Origin: Candidatus Aminicenantota bacterium
Lineage (GTDB): Bacteria; Acidobacteriota; Aminicenantia; Aminicenantales; Aminicenantaceae
Direction of reading: 5' to 3'
DNA: 33,180 nt
Assembly (NCBI GenBank): GCA_023133225.1
Contig: JAGLWV010000014.1
Span: 1-33,180 of the forward strand
The translations under genes and the position numbers were made by a program. This document shows, one piece after another, positions 1 to 8,096 of the stretch. The notes below the pieces were generated by a model that worked only from the letters and a program-made list of their open reading frames with translations, was not told the DNA's origin and ran no database searches. How positions within the stretch are numbered: the first letter of the stretch is position 1; each line of letters opens with the position of its first letter.

Positions 1-66
1 CCGAGAAGAGCGAATGGAGAATGGCGTTAAAAATCTGAAGGGGAGCGAGGCTATCCCCCAAAACCT
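1..66 (+). repeat. Dispersed TIR element, copy 1 (partial, runs off left edge)
   Basis: This is the right-hand end of the repeat found in full at 15550-15797 and 28058-28305. The shared core includes AATGGCGTTAAAAATCTGAA followed by GGGAGCGAGGCTATCCCCCA and AAACC. The proximal part (AGAGCGAATGG) differs from the other copies. The site-2 protease gene begins 89 bases past the element end, in the same relative orientation as the other copies have to their downstream genes. Confidence 0.85.
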
Positions 67-110
67 TTGCCATTAAGGAAATGAAGATACCTACTTTTTT
101 TAGTCCACAC

Positions 111-139
111 TTTACCCTTTAACCATGTTATGCTATAAA
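111..139 (+). promoter_or_regulatory. Possible sigma-70-like promoter for the site-2 protease/trpS/scp operon
   Basis: TTTACC, a 17-base spacer and TATAAA lie 15 bases before the ATG of the first gene. Only the spacing and partial consensus match support this. There is no experimental or comparative support in the window. Confidence 0.3.
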
Positions 140-154
140 TAGCTCTGGTTTAAA

Positions 155-802
155 ATGAGTATTATAGATATCATAATTAGGGTCTTTGTCCTCCTCTTCG
201 CCTTATCCGTACACGAGGCTGCACACGCCTGGACTGCTCTTAAATTGGGAGATCCCACCGCCTCCCACATGGGAAGAATAACTCTCAATCCCATAGCTCA
301 CATTGATCCTATGGGTACAATTATTTTCCCCTTGATCCTGATCGTGATGAGAGCTCCCTTCCTTTTTGGCTATGCCAAACCTGTCCCTGTCAATCCACTG
401 AACTTGAGAAATCCTAAACGTGATAATCTTTTGATTTCTGCTGCCGGTCCTTTATCTAACTTAGCTGTTGCAGTCATAGCTTTTATTGGAATAATAATCC
501 TTAAATTTTTAGACCCAAATTTATTTGTTTCAAGGGCAAGATTTTCTTACTTAATACTTTTGATTCTTTATAATTTTATCATCCTTAACGTTATTTTAGC
601 TACTTTTAACCTTATTCCCGTCCCTCCTCTAGATGGCAGTGGAGTGCTCATGGGATTCCTTTCAGATGAATCTGCCCAAAAATATGACCAGATCCGTCCT
701 TATGGAATGATTATCATTATAGTATTATGGATGACCGGAGTTTTACGCGTAGTTTTTAGTATTGTATTGGGAATCGTCGATTATTTTATTAACTTAATCT
801 AA
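155..802 (+). CDS. Site-2 protease family (M50) membrane metalloprotease
   Basis: A 215-residue intramembrane zinc protease of the M50 type. The zinc motif HEAAH (residues 20-24) lies in the first hydrophobic segment. The second family motif, NLIPVPPLDGSG (about 152-163), supplies the Asp ligand. FGYAKPVPVNP (about 71-81) is also typical of the short SpoIVFB-like branch without PDZ domains. Three or four hydrophobic segments are visible. The substrate cannot be inferred; relatives cut membrane-bound regulators. The next gene, trpS, starts at the base after the stop, so these are probably cotranscribed. S2P-trpS-scpA-scpB order is common in several phyla. The Shine-Dalgarno site before the ATG is weak. 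Confidence 0.93.
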   Translation: MSIIDIIIRVFVLLFALSVHEAAHAWTALKLGDPTASHMGRITLNPIAHIDPMGTIIFPLILIVMRAPFLFGYAKPVPVNPLNLRNPKRDNLLISAAGPLSNLAVAVIAFIGIIILKFLDPNLFVSRARFSYLILLILYNFIILNVILATFNLIPVPPLDGSGVLMGFLSDESAQKYDQIRPYGMIIIIVLWMTGVLRVVFSIVLGIVDYFINLI

Positions 803-1795
803 ATGAGCGAAAAAAAGAAGAAAATTGTTCTCAGCGGAATGAGACCAACAGGATCTCTCCATCTCGGCCATCTGGTCGGGGCACTGCACAACTGGATCCA
901 ATTACAGGAGCAATGCCACTGTTTTTATACCATTGTCACCTGGCATGCTCTTAGCTCTGAATACCAGAACTCGAAGGCTATCAAAAAAAACATCTTCGAA
1001 GTAGCTGTGGATTGGATAAGTATAGGGCTGGACCCCGATAAAAGTGTTCTCTTCATTCAGTCGGATGTCAAAGAGCACGCAGAGCTCCATCTTCTTCTCT
1101 CGATGGTTATTCCCCTTCCCTGGCTTCAAAGAGTCCCGACCTTTAAAGAAATGCAGAGGGAACTTCCCGATAAAGACATCAACACATACGGATTTTTCGG
1201 TTATCCCGTTCTTCAAACAGCCGATATCCTCATTTATAAAGCAAATGCTGTGCCTGTAGGTGAAGACCAGGCTTATCACCTGGAATTTGCACGAGAGGTG
1301 ACCAGGAGATTCAACCGCCTTTTCGGAGAGATATTTCCCGAGCCCCAAACATTCCTTACAAATGTGCCGAAGCTGGCAGGAACAGACGGACGCAAGATGA
1401 GCAAGTCCTACGGAAATGCGATCTACCTTAAGGATCCACCGGAACTCATTCAAAAAAAAATCGAAACCATGATGACCGATACCAGGCGCAAACGAAGGTC
1501 AGACCCAGGTATTCCAGATGACTGCCCTGTGTATACATTGCACAGAGCCTTTGTAGCCAAGGAAAAAAGAGATGAACTGGCTCAAAGATGCCGGACTGCC
1601 GAGATAGGCTGTTTGGACTGTAAAGCGGTTGCTATCGAGAGCATCCTCAACATTCTTGCCCCTTACAGGGAGCAAAGGAAAAGATTCGAGAAAAATCCCG
1701 ACCTTGTTTGGGAAATTCTGGAAGAAGGTAACAAGAAAGCACGTCAAGTCGCCCAGAAAACCATGGAAGAGGTAAGATCTGCTATCGGCTTTTAA
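803..1795 (+). CDS. trpS: Tryptophanyl-tRNA synthetase
   Basis: Class Ic aminoacyl-tRNA synthetase that charges tRNA-Trp in the cytoplasm. At 330 residues it has the usual bacterial TrpS length. The class I signatures are visible: the HIGH-like HLGH (residues 20-23, within PTGSLHLGHLVGA) and KMSKS (198-202). GYPVLQTADILIYKANAVPV and GEDQAYHLEFARE are the characteristic TrpS active-site segments. It starts immediately after the site-2 protease stop codon, so translational coupling is likely. Confidence 0.97.
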   Translation: MSEKKKKIVLSGMRPTGSLHLGHLVGALHNWIQLQEQCHCFYTIVTWHALSSEYQNSKAIKKNIFEVAVDWISIGLDPDKSVLFIQSDVKEHAELHLLLSMVIPLPWLQRVPTFKEMQRELPDKDINTYGFFGYPVLQTADILIYKANAVPVGEDQAYHLEFAREVTRRFNRLFGEIFPEPQTFLTNVPKLAGTDGRKMSKSYGNAIYLKDPPELIQKKIETMMTDTRRKRRSDPGIPDDCPVYTLHRAFVAKEKRDELAQRCRTAEIGCLDCKAVAIESILNILAPYREQRKRFEKNPDLVWEILEEGNKKARQVAQKTMEEVRSAIGF

Positions 1796-1816
1796 AATAA
1801 ACGTCATTCGATTCCT

Positions 1817-2551
1817 ATGGAAAATTCGGCATCCTATCAAGTGAAGCTCGAGGTTTTTGAGGGACCACTGGACCTTCTTCTCTTTCTGATAAGAAAGAAA
1901 AAAATCGATATCCATGATATTCCTATGGCTACAATCACCAAAGAATACCTGGAATACCTCAACAAAAAGGAAAGGATAAATCTCGATAGAGAAGCCGAAT
2001 TTCTCCTTATAGCCGCACTCCTCATCTACATCAAATCTCAGATGCTTCTTCCACGCGAAAAACCAATTGAAGATGAAAAAGATCCCCGCCAACTTCTCGT
2101 GGACCGGCTCCTTGATTATCAAAAAATAAAAGCGGCAAGTCTCCTTTTAAAGGAGAAAGAAGAGAAAGAACTTCAGAAATGGAAAAGAGCGTCTATCCCC
2201 TTTCAATCTTTTGAAAAAGAGATGGATTCTCTGGAAGTATCGCTTTTCAGTTTAGCTGAATCTTTTTTTACTCTCATGAAACGAAAGGAAAAGGAAGAGG
2301 CTCAAATCATAAAAGGAAAGGAATTTTCAATAGAAGAGAAGATCCAGGAAATACTGGCTGTTTTTGAAGAAAATTCCTTTCTCGATTTTTTTGATTATTT
2401 TTACGAGCAGGAATCTTTTGAAGAAGCTCTTGCTTCTTTTTTCGCTCTTCTGGAACTCATTAAATCCAGAATAGTCATAGCTTTACAAAAAAGTCACTTC
2501 CAGCCAATTAAAGTTTGGCTTCGAGATAAGGCTCCTGTGAAGAGAACCTGA
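1817..2551 (+). CDS. scpA: Segregation and condensation protein A (kleisin)
   Basis: ScpA is the kleisin subunit of the SMC-ScpAB condensin and bridges the SMC heads during chromosome segregation. The N-terminal signature VKLEVFEGPLDLLLFLIRKK is followed by IDIHDIPMATITKEYLEYL, which is diagnostic. The C-terminal part (about 195-235) looks like the winged-helix SMC-binding end. At 244 residues it is of normal size. Its TGA overlaps the ATG of scpB in TGATG, a classic coupled arrangement. Confidence 0.95.
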   Translation: MENSASYQVKLEVFEGPLDLLLFLIRKKKIDIHDIPMATITKEYLEYLNKKERINLDREAEFLLIAALLIYIKSQMLLPREKPIEDEKDPRQLLVDRLLDYQKIKAASLLLKEKEEKELQKWKRASIPFQSFEKEMDSLEVSLFSLAESFFTLMKRKEKEEAQIIKGKEFSIEEKIQEILAVFEENSFLDFFDYFYEQESFEEALASFFALLELIKSRIVIALQKSHFQPIKVWLRDKAPVKRT

Positions 2552-3108
2552 TGAAAGAGCGCCTGAAAGAAGTCGTGGAATCTTTGATTTTCATCTCCCT
2601 GGAGCCGCTGTCATTAGAGAAAATCAAGGGCGTGCTGACAGAATTTCCAGAAGAAGATATCGACCAGGCAATCAAAGAACTTCTGGAGAGTTACGCTGCA
2701 GATGAGAGAGGAATCCAGATCATCCAGGCTGCAGGAGGTTATCTTTTCTCGACAAAATCCGAACATGACGCATGGATAAAGCGACTTCTCAGGGTAGAGA
2801 GAAAAAACAAGCTTTCATCTGCAGCTATGGAGACATTATCAGCCATCGCCTATCACCAGCCCATAACACTGGCTGAAATTTCTGCCTTAAGGGGAGTAGA
2901 TTCTTCTCAGACATTGAAAACCCTTCTCCAAAAAAAAATGATCAATATCATAGGGAGGAAAAAGAGCCCTGGGAATCCATTGATCTACAGGACATCGAAT
3001 AAATTCTTAACCCACTTTGGTCTTAGCGATATCAAGGATCTCCCAACTCCAGAGGAGATTTCAAAAATTCTCGAGGAGGAGAAAAACTTTGAGAAAGAAG
3101 AAAATTAA
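2551..3108 (+). CDS. scpB: Segregation and condensation protein B
   Basis: ScpB dimerises and binds the kleisin ScpA in the SMC condensin complex. The 185-residue protein has the two winged-helix layout. Family segments include VESLIFISLEPLSLEKIK at the start, LSSAAMETLSAIAYHQPITLAEI (about 90-112) and RGVDSSQTLKTLLQKKMI. It overlaps scpA by one base. The last 20 bases overlap the proposed TTG start of the following gamma-glutamyltransferase gene. The C-terminal tail is short and acidic (KILEEEKNFEKEEN). Confidence 0.95.
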   Translation: MKERLKEVVESLIFISLEPLSLEKIKGVLTEFPEEDIDQAIKELLESYAADERGIQIIQAAGGYLFSTKSEHDAWIKRLLRVERKNKLSSAAMETLSAIAYHQPITLAEISALRGVDSSQTLKTLLQKKMINIIGRKKSPGNPLIYRTSNKFLTHFGLSDIKDLPTPEEISKILEEEKNFEKEEN

Positions 3109-4816
3109 GTTCTTTAAAAATAAATTCCTTCCCCTTTTGACTGCTATCTTATTGATCACTGCCTTTTCTTGTCCACTCAGAGAATTAAAAATCCCTAAAC
3201 CTCCTGCTGACCGCCATAAGCCTTTCGATTTTATCGGACGGAAAGGAATGGTTGTTGCTGCCCATCCTTTAGCAGCAGAAGCAGGCCTTGAAATGCTTCG
3301 AAAAGGAGGAAATGCCATCGATGCAGCAGTGGCGACTGCGTTCGCTCTGAATGTCTGTGAACCCTTTGCTTCCGGAATAGGGGGCGGGGGATTTATGGTT
3401 GTCTACATCGCTTCAGAGAGAAAGGTGATTGTTTTAAATTTTAGGGAAAAAGCTCCATCTCAGGTTTCGCCAGAAATATTCGATGAAGAAGGAAAAACAA
3501 AAACTCAGGGACTGGCTGTGGCTGTTCCCGGTGCCCTGGCTGGATGGACCCATGCACTCAATACATACGGGACAAAAAAGCTGTCCGAAGTCATGCAAAG
3601 GGCCCTGTCCCTTGCAGAAGAAGGATTCCCTGTGAGTAAAACCTTTAGCTTAATCAACAAGGACGAATACGAAAAACTCATCCTGAATGCTGGGGAGCTA
3701 ACCTGTTATCTCAACAAGGGCTTCCCCTATGAGCCTGGGGAGCGGCTTCGAAATCCAGACTTAGCTCAAACCTTCAAAACCATAGCTTTAAAAGGCGTAG
3801 ATGAATTTTACACAGGGAAGATAGCCAGGAAGATTGTCCAGGCAGTCAAAGACAAGGGAGGAGTGATAACTTTGCAAGACCTGGCTTTGTATGAACCTGT
3901 TGAACAGGAACCCCTCAAGGGAATCTACAAAGACTACACCCTTTATACCCTTCCTCCTCCAAGCTCTGGTGGTCTTCATATCATTCAACTTCTCAATATG
4001 CTCGAAAACTGGCCAGTGAAAAAATGGGGCCAGAATTCCTCTCCTTACATCCATCATTTCTGTGAAGCCCTCCGCTTTGTTTTTGCCGACAGGGCCCGCT
4101 ATCTCGGTGACCCTGATTATATCTCAATACCTGTCGATGAACTCATTTCGAAAAATTATGCCACACGAATTGTTTCCCTAATCAAACCAGATCATACACT
4201 CGACTCTTATCCTTATGGAAAATTTAAAGAGAAGAAAAACACAAAAGGTAATACAACACATGTCTGTGTCATTGATAAAGAAGGCAATATTGTCTCCTTA
4301 ACTCAATCCATCAATTACTTTTTTGGTTCGGGAATTGTCCCGAAAAATACAGGCTTTCTACTCAATAATCTTATGTATGACTTCTCTTCTGATCCTTCTT
4401 CACCCAATGTTCCACTTCCTCACAGACAGCCTGTAAGCTCTATGGGGCCTCTTATACTGTTCAAAAAAGAGCATCCGTTTCTTGTTCTCGGCTCGCCGGG
4501 AGGAACACGAATATTTTCCTCCCTTACTCAGATAATCATCAATATCACCGACTTCGACATGTCACTGGATGAGGCCATTGAAGCGCCTCGCTTTTTTACT
4601 TATTCCTCCATGGGAAAGGCAAAAAGAATCTCTTTTGAATCACGTATTCCAGAAATAATAATCGAATCTCTGAAGAAAATCGGACATGATATTAATGTCA
4701 GAAAAGCTTTTGATAAATACTTCGGTGGAGCTCAGGGCATATTGATCCTTAAGGAGAAAAATATTATTTTAGGTGGAGCCGATTCCCGCAGGGACGGCTA
4801 CGGAGCAGGTTATTGA
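3089..4816 (+). CDS. ggt: Gamma-glutamyltransferase (GGT), exported, TTG start
   Basis: An N-terminal-nucleophile enzyme that cleaves or transfers the gamma-glutamyl group of glutathione and related peptides. The precursor self-cleaves before the first Thr of GNTTHVCVID (about residue 389), splitting the chain into large and small subunits. Other family segments are MVVAAHPLAAEAGLEMLRKG, CEPFASGIGGGGFMVVY and GSPGGTRI. The ORF track starts at 3017 with an implausible basic leader. I prefer the TTG at 3089: GAGGAGGA lies 8 bases upstream, and it gives a clean signal sequence (MRKKKIKFFKNKF, then a hydrophobic core ending in ITAFSC). The Cys could be a lipobox, but the -2 Phe is atypical. The protein is about 575 residues, normal for GGT. 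It overlaps scpB by 20 bases. Confidence 0.93.
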   Translation: MRKKKIKFFKNKFLPLLTAILLITAFSCPLRELKIPKPPADRHKPFDFIGRKGMVVAAHPLAAEAGLEMLRKGGNAIDAAVATAFALNVCEPFASGIGGGGFMVVYIASERKVIVLNFREKAPSQVSPEIFDEEGKTKTQGLAVAVPGALAGWTHALNTYGTKKLSEVMQRALSLAEEGFPVSKTFSLINKDEYEKLILNAGELTCYLNKGFPYEPGERLRNPDLAQTFKTIALKGVDEFYTGKIARKIVQAVKDKGGVITLQDLALYEPVEQEPLKGIYKDYTLYTLPPPSSGGLHIIQLLNMLENWPVKKWGQNSSPYIHHFCEALRFVFADRARYLGDPDYISIPVDELISKNYATRIVSLIKPDHTLDSYPYGKFKEKKNTKGNTTHVCVIDKEGNIVSLTQSINYFFGSGIVPKNTGFLLNNLMYDFSSDPSSPNVPLPHRQPVSSMGPLILFKKEHPFLVLGSPGGTRIFSSLTQIIINITDFDMSLDEAIEAPRFFTYSSMGKAKRISFESRIPEIIIESLKKIGHDINVRKAFDKYFGGAQGILILKEKNIILGGADSRRDGYGAGY

Positions 4817-4874
4817 TAAAAATCAATACTGGCTAGATAAAAGGAATTAACAACTACAAACTAAAGAGGATAAC

Positions 4875-5441
4875 ATGATGATTAAGAACATTTTTAAAAT
4901 TTTATTTCTCCTTGCCTTTTTTATCTTTACAGTATCTGCCAGAGAAAAAAAAGAAACAGCCCTCCCAGTCTTTGAGCAACCTCTTTTGATCACTTCTGCA
5001 GGTCAGAGCGCTGATGTTTATCTCGCTTCTATCCTGGCCAAAAAGGCAGGACTCAACTCTAGCCTCTCAAAAATCGCCGCTCCAAAAGACATGAAAAACA
5101 TAAAAACTCTCGTTTTGGTTTTAGGGGCAAGTCTTAAAGGTCTCGGATCAGCAGGATTGGATAAGGCAAAGGAAAAGGAGCGGGTCAACCTATTGGTTGC
5201 TAAGGCTCAAAAGAAAAATATTCCTATTCTTTGCCTCCATCTTGGAGGAGAGGCAAGAAGAGGCAAGCTTTCAGACGAATTCATAACCTCTTTTCTTCCT
5301 TTTGCCAAAATGGCCATTGTCGTTAAATCCGGGAACAAGGACAGGCTCTTAAGTAGGATTTGTGAAGAGCGTAATATCCCCTGGAAAGAAGTTGAAAAAG
5401 CTACAGATGCCCTAAAACCTTTTAAGGAAGCCTTTAAATAG
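4875..5441 (+). CDS. Secreted DUF6305-like protein
   Basis: A 188-residue exported protein with an N-terminal signal peptide (hydrophobic residues 5-20, cleavage plausible after VSA). The mature part has alternating strands and helices: PLLITSAGQSADVYLASILA, then TLVLVLGASLKGLGSAGLD, then NIPILCLHLGGEARRG, suggesting a Rossmann-like alpha/beta fold. I recall this pattern as DUF6305, but I cannot search to confirm it. Function is unknown. The stop lies 1 base before the permease ATG, so it may be a periplasmic partner of that transporter. The start has a good Shine-Dalgarno site (AGAGGA) 5 bases upstream and begins with ATGATG. Confidence 0.75.
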   Translation: MMIKNIFKILFLLAFFIFTVSAREKKETALPVFEQPLLITSAGQSADVYLASILAKKAGLNSSLSKIAAPKDMKNIKTLVLVLGASLKGLGSAGLDKAKEKERVNLLVAKAQKKNIPILCLHLGGEARRGKLSDEFITSFLPFAKMAIVVKSGNKDRLLSRICEERNIPWKEVEKATDALKPFKEAFK

Positions 5442-5442
5442 A

Positions 5443-6678
5443 ATGTCTGAAGCGGCAATTTTTCTATTCATGATAGCGACCTTTGCCCTCCTGGCCATGG
5501 TCCTGAAACTTCCCATCGGCGTTTCTCTTGTTTTCTCCGCTCTGGCTGGCTCCCTTCTGGGGGGAGAAGGAGTAGCTCTTCATCATCTTGTCGAAGGAAG
5601 CTTTGGCTATTTTGATACCATTTTAATCATTGTCACAGCTATGATTTTCATGAAGGTTCTGCAGGAATCAGGAATTCTCGATACTGTTACTGCCATCCTG
5701 TTGAAGTCCTTTTACAGAAGAAAAGTTGCTCTCCTGCTAACAGTCATGGCTCTGGTGATGTTCCCGGGAATGATTACAGGCTCCTCCACGACTGCAGTAC
5801 TAAGCACCGGAGCTTTGGTCGCTCCAGTCTTGATGAAGATGGGACTTTCGAGAGTGAAAACTGGAGCATTGATAGCTATGGGTGCTATCCTGGGCATGAT
5901 TGCCCCTCCGGTGAACATCCTGGTCATGATCATGGGAGGGGGAGTTGACATGCCCTACGTCGGCTTCACCCTTCCTCTCCTCATAATCGTCATCCCTTTA
6001 GCTGTATCAACATCTCTTTGGCTGGGGTACAAAAATATCAAGATTATCGAGTATAAACAGATGAAGGAAGTCCTTCCTGAATCATTTTTCAAAAAGTACG
6101 GCTTCAGGCTCTATCTGCCCTTGATCATCGTCATCGGTCTGCTGCTCGGTCAAAGTTTGATGCCAGGAATCATTCCCGATATTGGAATTCCTGCTATTTT
6201 TCTCCTGGGGAGTTTTTTAGGAATTTTCTGTGGAAAGCCCTTAAACATTCTTAAAACCACCCAAAAAGCAATAGAGGAATCTATGCCCATACTCTGTATC
6301 CTGGTAGGTGTCGGCATGTTCATCCAGATCATGACATTAACCGGGGCAAGGGGCTGGATTGTAACCTCCTTTCTTTCTTTTCCACCTCTCCTTCTCTATC
6401 TCGGAATAGCGACCAGTATGCCCCTGTTCGGAGCTGTCTCTTCCTTTGGTTCGGCTTCTATCCTCGGAGTCCCCTTCATCCTTGCCCTGATTGACAAGAA
6501 TGCTATTTTAACTTCCTCAGCCCTATCTGCCGTGGCGGGATTAGGGGATTTGATGCCGCCCACAGCTCTGGCGGGTATTTTCGCTGCACAGGTTGTCGGG
6601 GAAGCCAATTATTTCAAAGTTCTCCGTTTTTGTCTCATGCCCGCCCTCTTTGCGCCTTTGTTAGACAAATTGATTTAG
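5443..6678 (+). CDS. TRAP-type transporter large permease (DctM-like)
   Basis: A 411-residue polytopic membrane protein with about 11-12 hydrophobic segments. It resembles the DctM subunit of TRAP transporters, which import organic acids using a sodium or proton gradient. Visible family-like segments are LKLPIGVSLVFSALAGSLLG near the start, FPGMITGSSTTAVLSTGALV, GAILGMIAPPVNILVMIMGG in the first half and the repeat GLGDLMPPTALAGIFAAQVV near the end. No recognisable DctP binding protein or four-helix DctQ subunit is adjacent. Instead it sits between a secreted DUF6305-like protein and a 47-residue membrane microprotein. The substrate is unknown; the downstream amidohydrolase hints at acyl-amino acids or their products. 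Confidence 0.87.
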   Translation: MSEAAIFLFMIATFALLAMVLKLPIGVSLVFSALAGSLLGGEGVALHHLVEGSFGYFDTILIIVTAMIFMKVLQESGILDTVTAILLKSFYRRKVALLLTVMALVMFPGMITGSSTTAVLSTGALVAPVLMKMGLSRVKTGALIAMGAILGMIAPPVNILVMIMGGGVDMPYVGFTLPLLIIVIPLAVSTSLWLGYKNIKIIEYKQMKEVLPESFFKKYGFRLYLPLIIVIGLLLGQSLMPGIIPDIGIPAIFLLGSFLGIFCGKPLNILKTTQKAIEESMPILCILVGVGMFIQIMTLTGARGWIVTSFLSFPPLLLYLGIATSMPLFGAVSSFGSASILGVPFILALIDKNAILTSSALSAVAGLGDLMPPTALAGIFAAQVVGEANYFKVLRFCLMPALFAPLLDKLI

Positions 6679-6686
6679 AGGTCAAT

Positions 6687-6830
6687 ATGTTTATCGTCTA
6701 TCATCTCATTATTTTTTATCTGGTATCCCATTTTATCTGGTATCTTTTCCGCGAGAATGAATTCTGGAAGCGAGTCAGTGTTGCTCTCGTTCTCATCATG
6801 TTTCTCCTGCGTCTTTTTCTGATTAAATAA
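6687..6830 (+). CDS. 47-residue membrane microprotein in transporter cassette
   Basis: The ORF track starts this frame at 6630, inside the permease gene. The ATG at 6687 is better: it follows the permease stop by 8 bases and has AGAGGT just upstream. The product begins MFIVYHLIIFYLVSHFIWYL, then has a charged turn (FRENEFWKR) and a second hydrophobic helix (VSVALVLIMFLLRLFLIK). It is probably a two-helix hairpin in the inner membrane. It is too small for a classical DctQ, but its position is where a small TRAP subunit would be expected. It ends 3 bases before the next gene. No family recognised. Confidence 0.65.
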   Translation: MFIVYHLIIFYLVSHFIWYLFRENEFWKRVSVALVLIMFLLRLFLIK

Positions 6831-6833
6831 AAG

Positions 6834-7970
6834 ATGAAAGGTCTAAAGGACAGATTAATTTCCGGACTCCTTCTTCTTTTATCGCTCGCTCTCTGCTTTT
6901 TCTCAACCCAGAAATTCCGAGAACAGCATAAAAAAGAAACTCTTTTCCCCAGCGGAGGGCTTGCATCCAGAGAAATGCTCAGCTCATATTTCCCTGGCCT
7001 GATAGACACTCCGGGAGATACGGAAGTTTACATCTACGGCGGGCAAAATCCTGGGGGAAATATTTTGATTCTGGGAGGGGCTCACCCCAATGAACCGGCA
7101 GGGTATGTAACCGCTGTACTTCTCATTGAAAATATTCAAGTCTCACAAGGAAAAATCATTGTCATCCCTCGGGCCAATAACAGCGGTTTCACCCACAGCG
7201 AGCCTCAGGAAGGAAACCTGCGCGGATATTCGTTGGAAACTCCGGGTGGTAAAAGGTTCTTTCGCTTTGGATCCCGCTTGACCAATCCCATCCACCAATG
7301 GCCTGATCCGACACTTTACATCAATCCCTCAGGACAAAAACTTTCCGGGCAGGAAAGCCGCAACCTCAACCGCTGCTACCCTGGAAAGCCCAAGGGTTAC
7401 TTAACTGAGAAAATTGCCTTCGCAATCATGGAAATAATAAAAAAAGAAAAAATTGATTTGGCTATTGACCTCCATGAAGCAGCACCTGAATATCCTGTGG
7501 TTAATGCCATCGTCTTCCATGAAAACAGTGCCGAGCTTGCCTCTTACTCCCTCATGGAACTTCAACAGATAGGGTTTGAGTTTCGATTGGAACTTTCCCC
7601 AAATAACCTCCGGGGTTTGAGCCATCGAGAATGGGGAGACCACGCTCAGGTTATGGCAATCCTGCTCGAAACGGCGAATCCCTCCCAGGGAAGGCTGAAA
7701 GGAAAATCCTCACTCTCTTTGATTATCGAAGGAAAAGACCGCAACTACTCAAAGGCAGCCAAATTCGGGCTGCTTTTTGTCCCCTTCGATGGTGAAGGGA
7801 TTCCAATAAAATTAAGAGTGGCTCGCCATCTTGCTGCCATAAAAATCCTTCTCTCAAGCTTCAATGAATTAAATCCAGAAAAAAGAATTGAAGTCAATCA
7901 TATGCCTTCCTCTTCACAGGTGAAACTAAAGGGAATAGGTCAATTTCTCTGCCCTCCATACAGAAAATAA
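6834..7970 (+). CDS. Aspartoacylase/succinylglutamate desuccinylase-like amidohydrolase (M14 clan)
   Basis: A zinc-dependent amidohydrolase of the AstE/AspA branch of the M14 carboxypeptidase fold, 378 residues. The HPNE motif (residues 84-87, in GGAHPNEPAG) gives two zinc ligands. IDLHEA (His214) gives the third. SRNLNRCYPGK (about 175-185) matches the substrate-binding NLNR-type motif. LLETANPSQG is a candidate region for the catalytic Glu. An N-terminal hydrophobic stretch (8-24) suggests export or membrane anchoring, unusual for cytoplasmic AstE/AspA. It is last in the cassette with the DUF6305-like protein, the permease and the microprotein. Likely job: removing an acyl group from an N-acyl amino acid outside the cytoplasm. 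The exact substrate is not predictable. Confidence 0.82.
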   Translation: MKGLKDRLISGLLLLLSLALCFFSTQKFREQHKKETLFPSGGLASREMLSSYFPGLIDTPGDTEVYIYGGQNPGGNILILGGAHPNEPAGYVTAVLLIENIQVSQGKIIVIPRANNSGFTHSEPQEGNLRGYSLETPGGKRFFRFGSRLTNPIHQWPDPTLYINPSGQKLSGQESRNLNRCYPGKPKGYLTEKIAFAIMEIIKKEKIDLAIDLHEAAPEYPVVNAIVFHENSAELASYSLMELQQIGFEFRLELSPNNLRGLSHREWGDHAQVMAILLETANPSQGRLKGKSSLSLIIEGKDRNYSKAAKFGLLFVPFDGEGIPIKLRVARHLAAIKILLSSFNELNPEKRIEVNHMPSSSQVKLKGIGQFLCPPYRK

Positions 7971-8036
7971 CCTACTCTTCTTTCATTGCTTTTTGAACAA
8001 AAGCCTGCTAAGTTAATATATTACCTATAGTTAGGA

Positions 8037-8064
8037 TTGACAAAGAGGCTTCAACTAGTATAGT
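8037..8064 (+). promoter_or_regulatory. Putative sigma-70 promoter upstream of ispH
   Basis: A perfect TTGACA at 8037-8042 is followed by a 16-base spacer and TATAGT at 8059-8064. A TATAAT at 8064-8069 overlaps but would need a 21-base spacer. It lies in the 126-base gap between the amidohydrolase and ispH, which suggests a new transcription unit starting here. Confidence 0.45.
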
Positions 8065-8096
8065 ATAATCCATTCACCCAAAAATCCGAGACACAA

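Noticed and set aside
902-1453. 183-residue minus ORF inside trpS
   Set aside because: Shadow of a clear, full-length trpS on the other strand, with no independent features.
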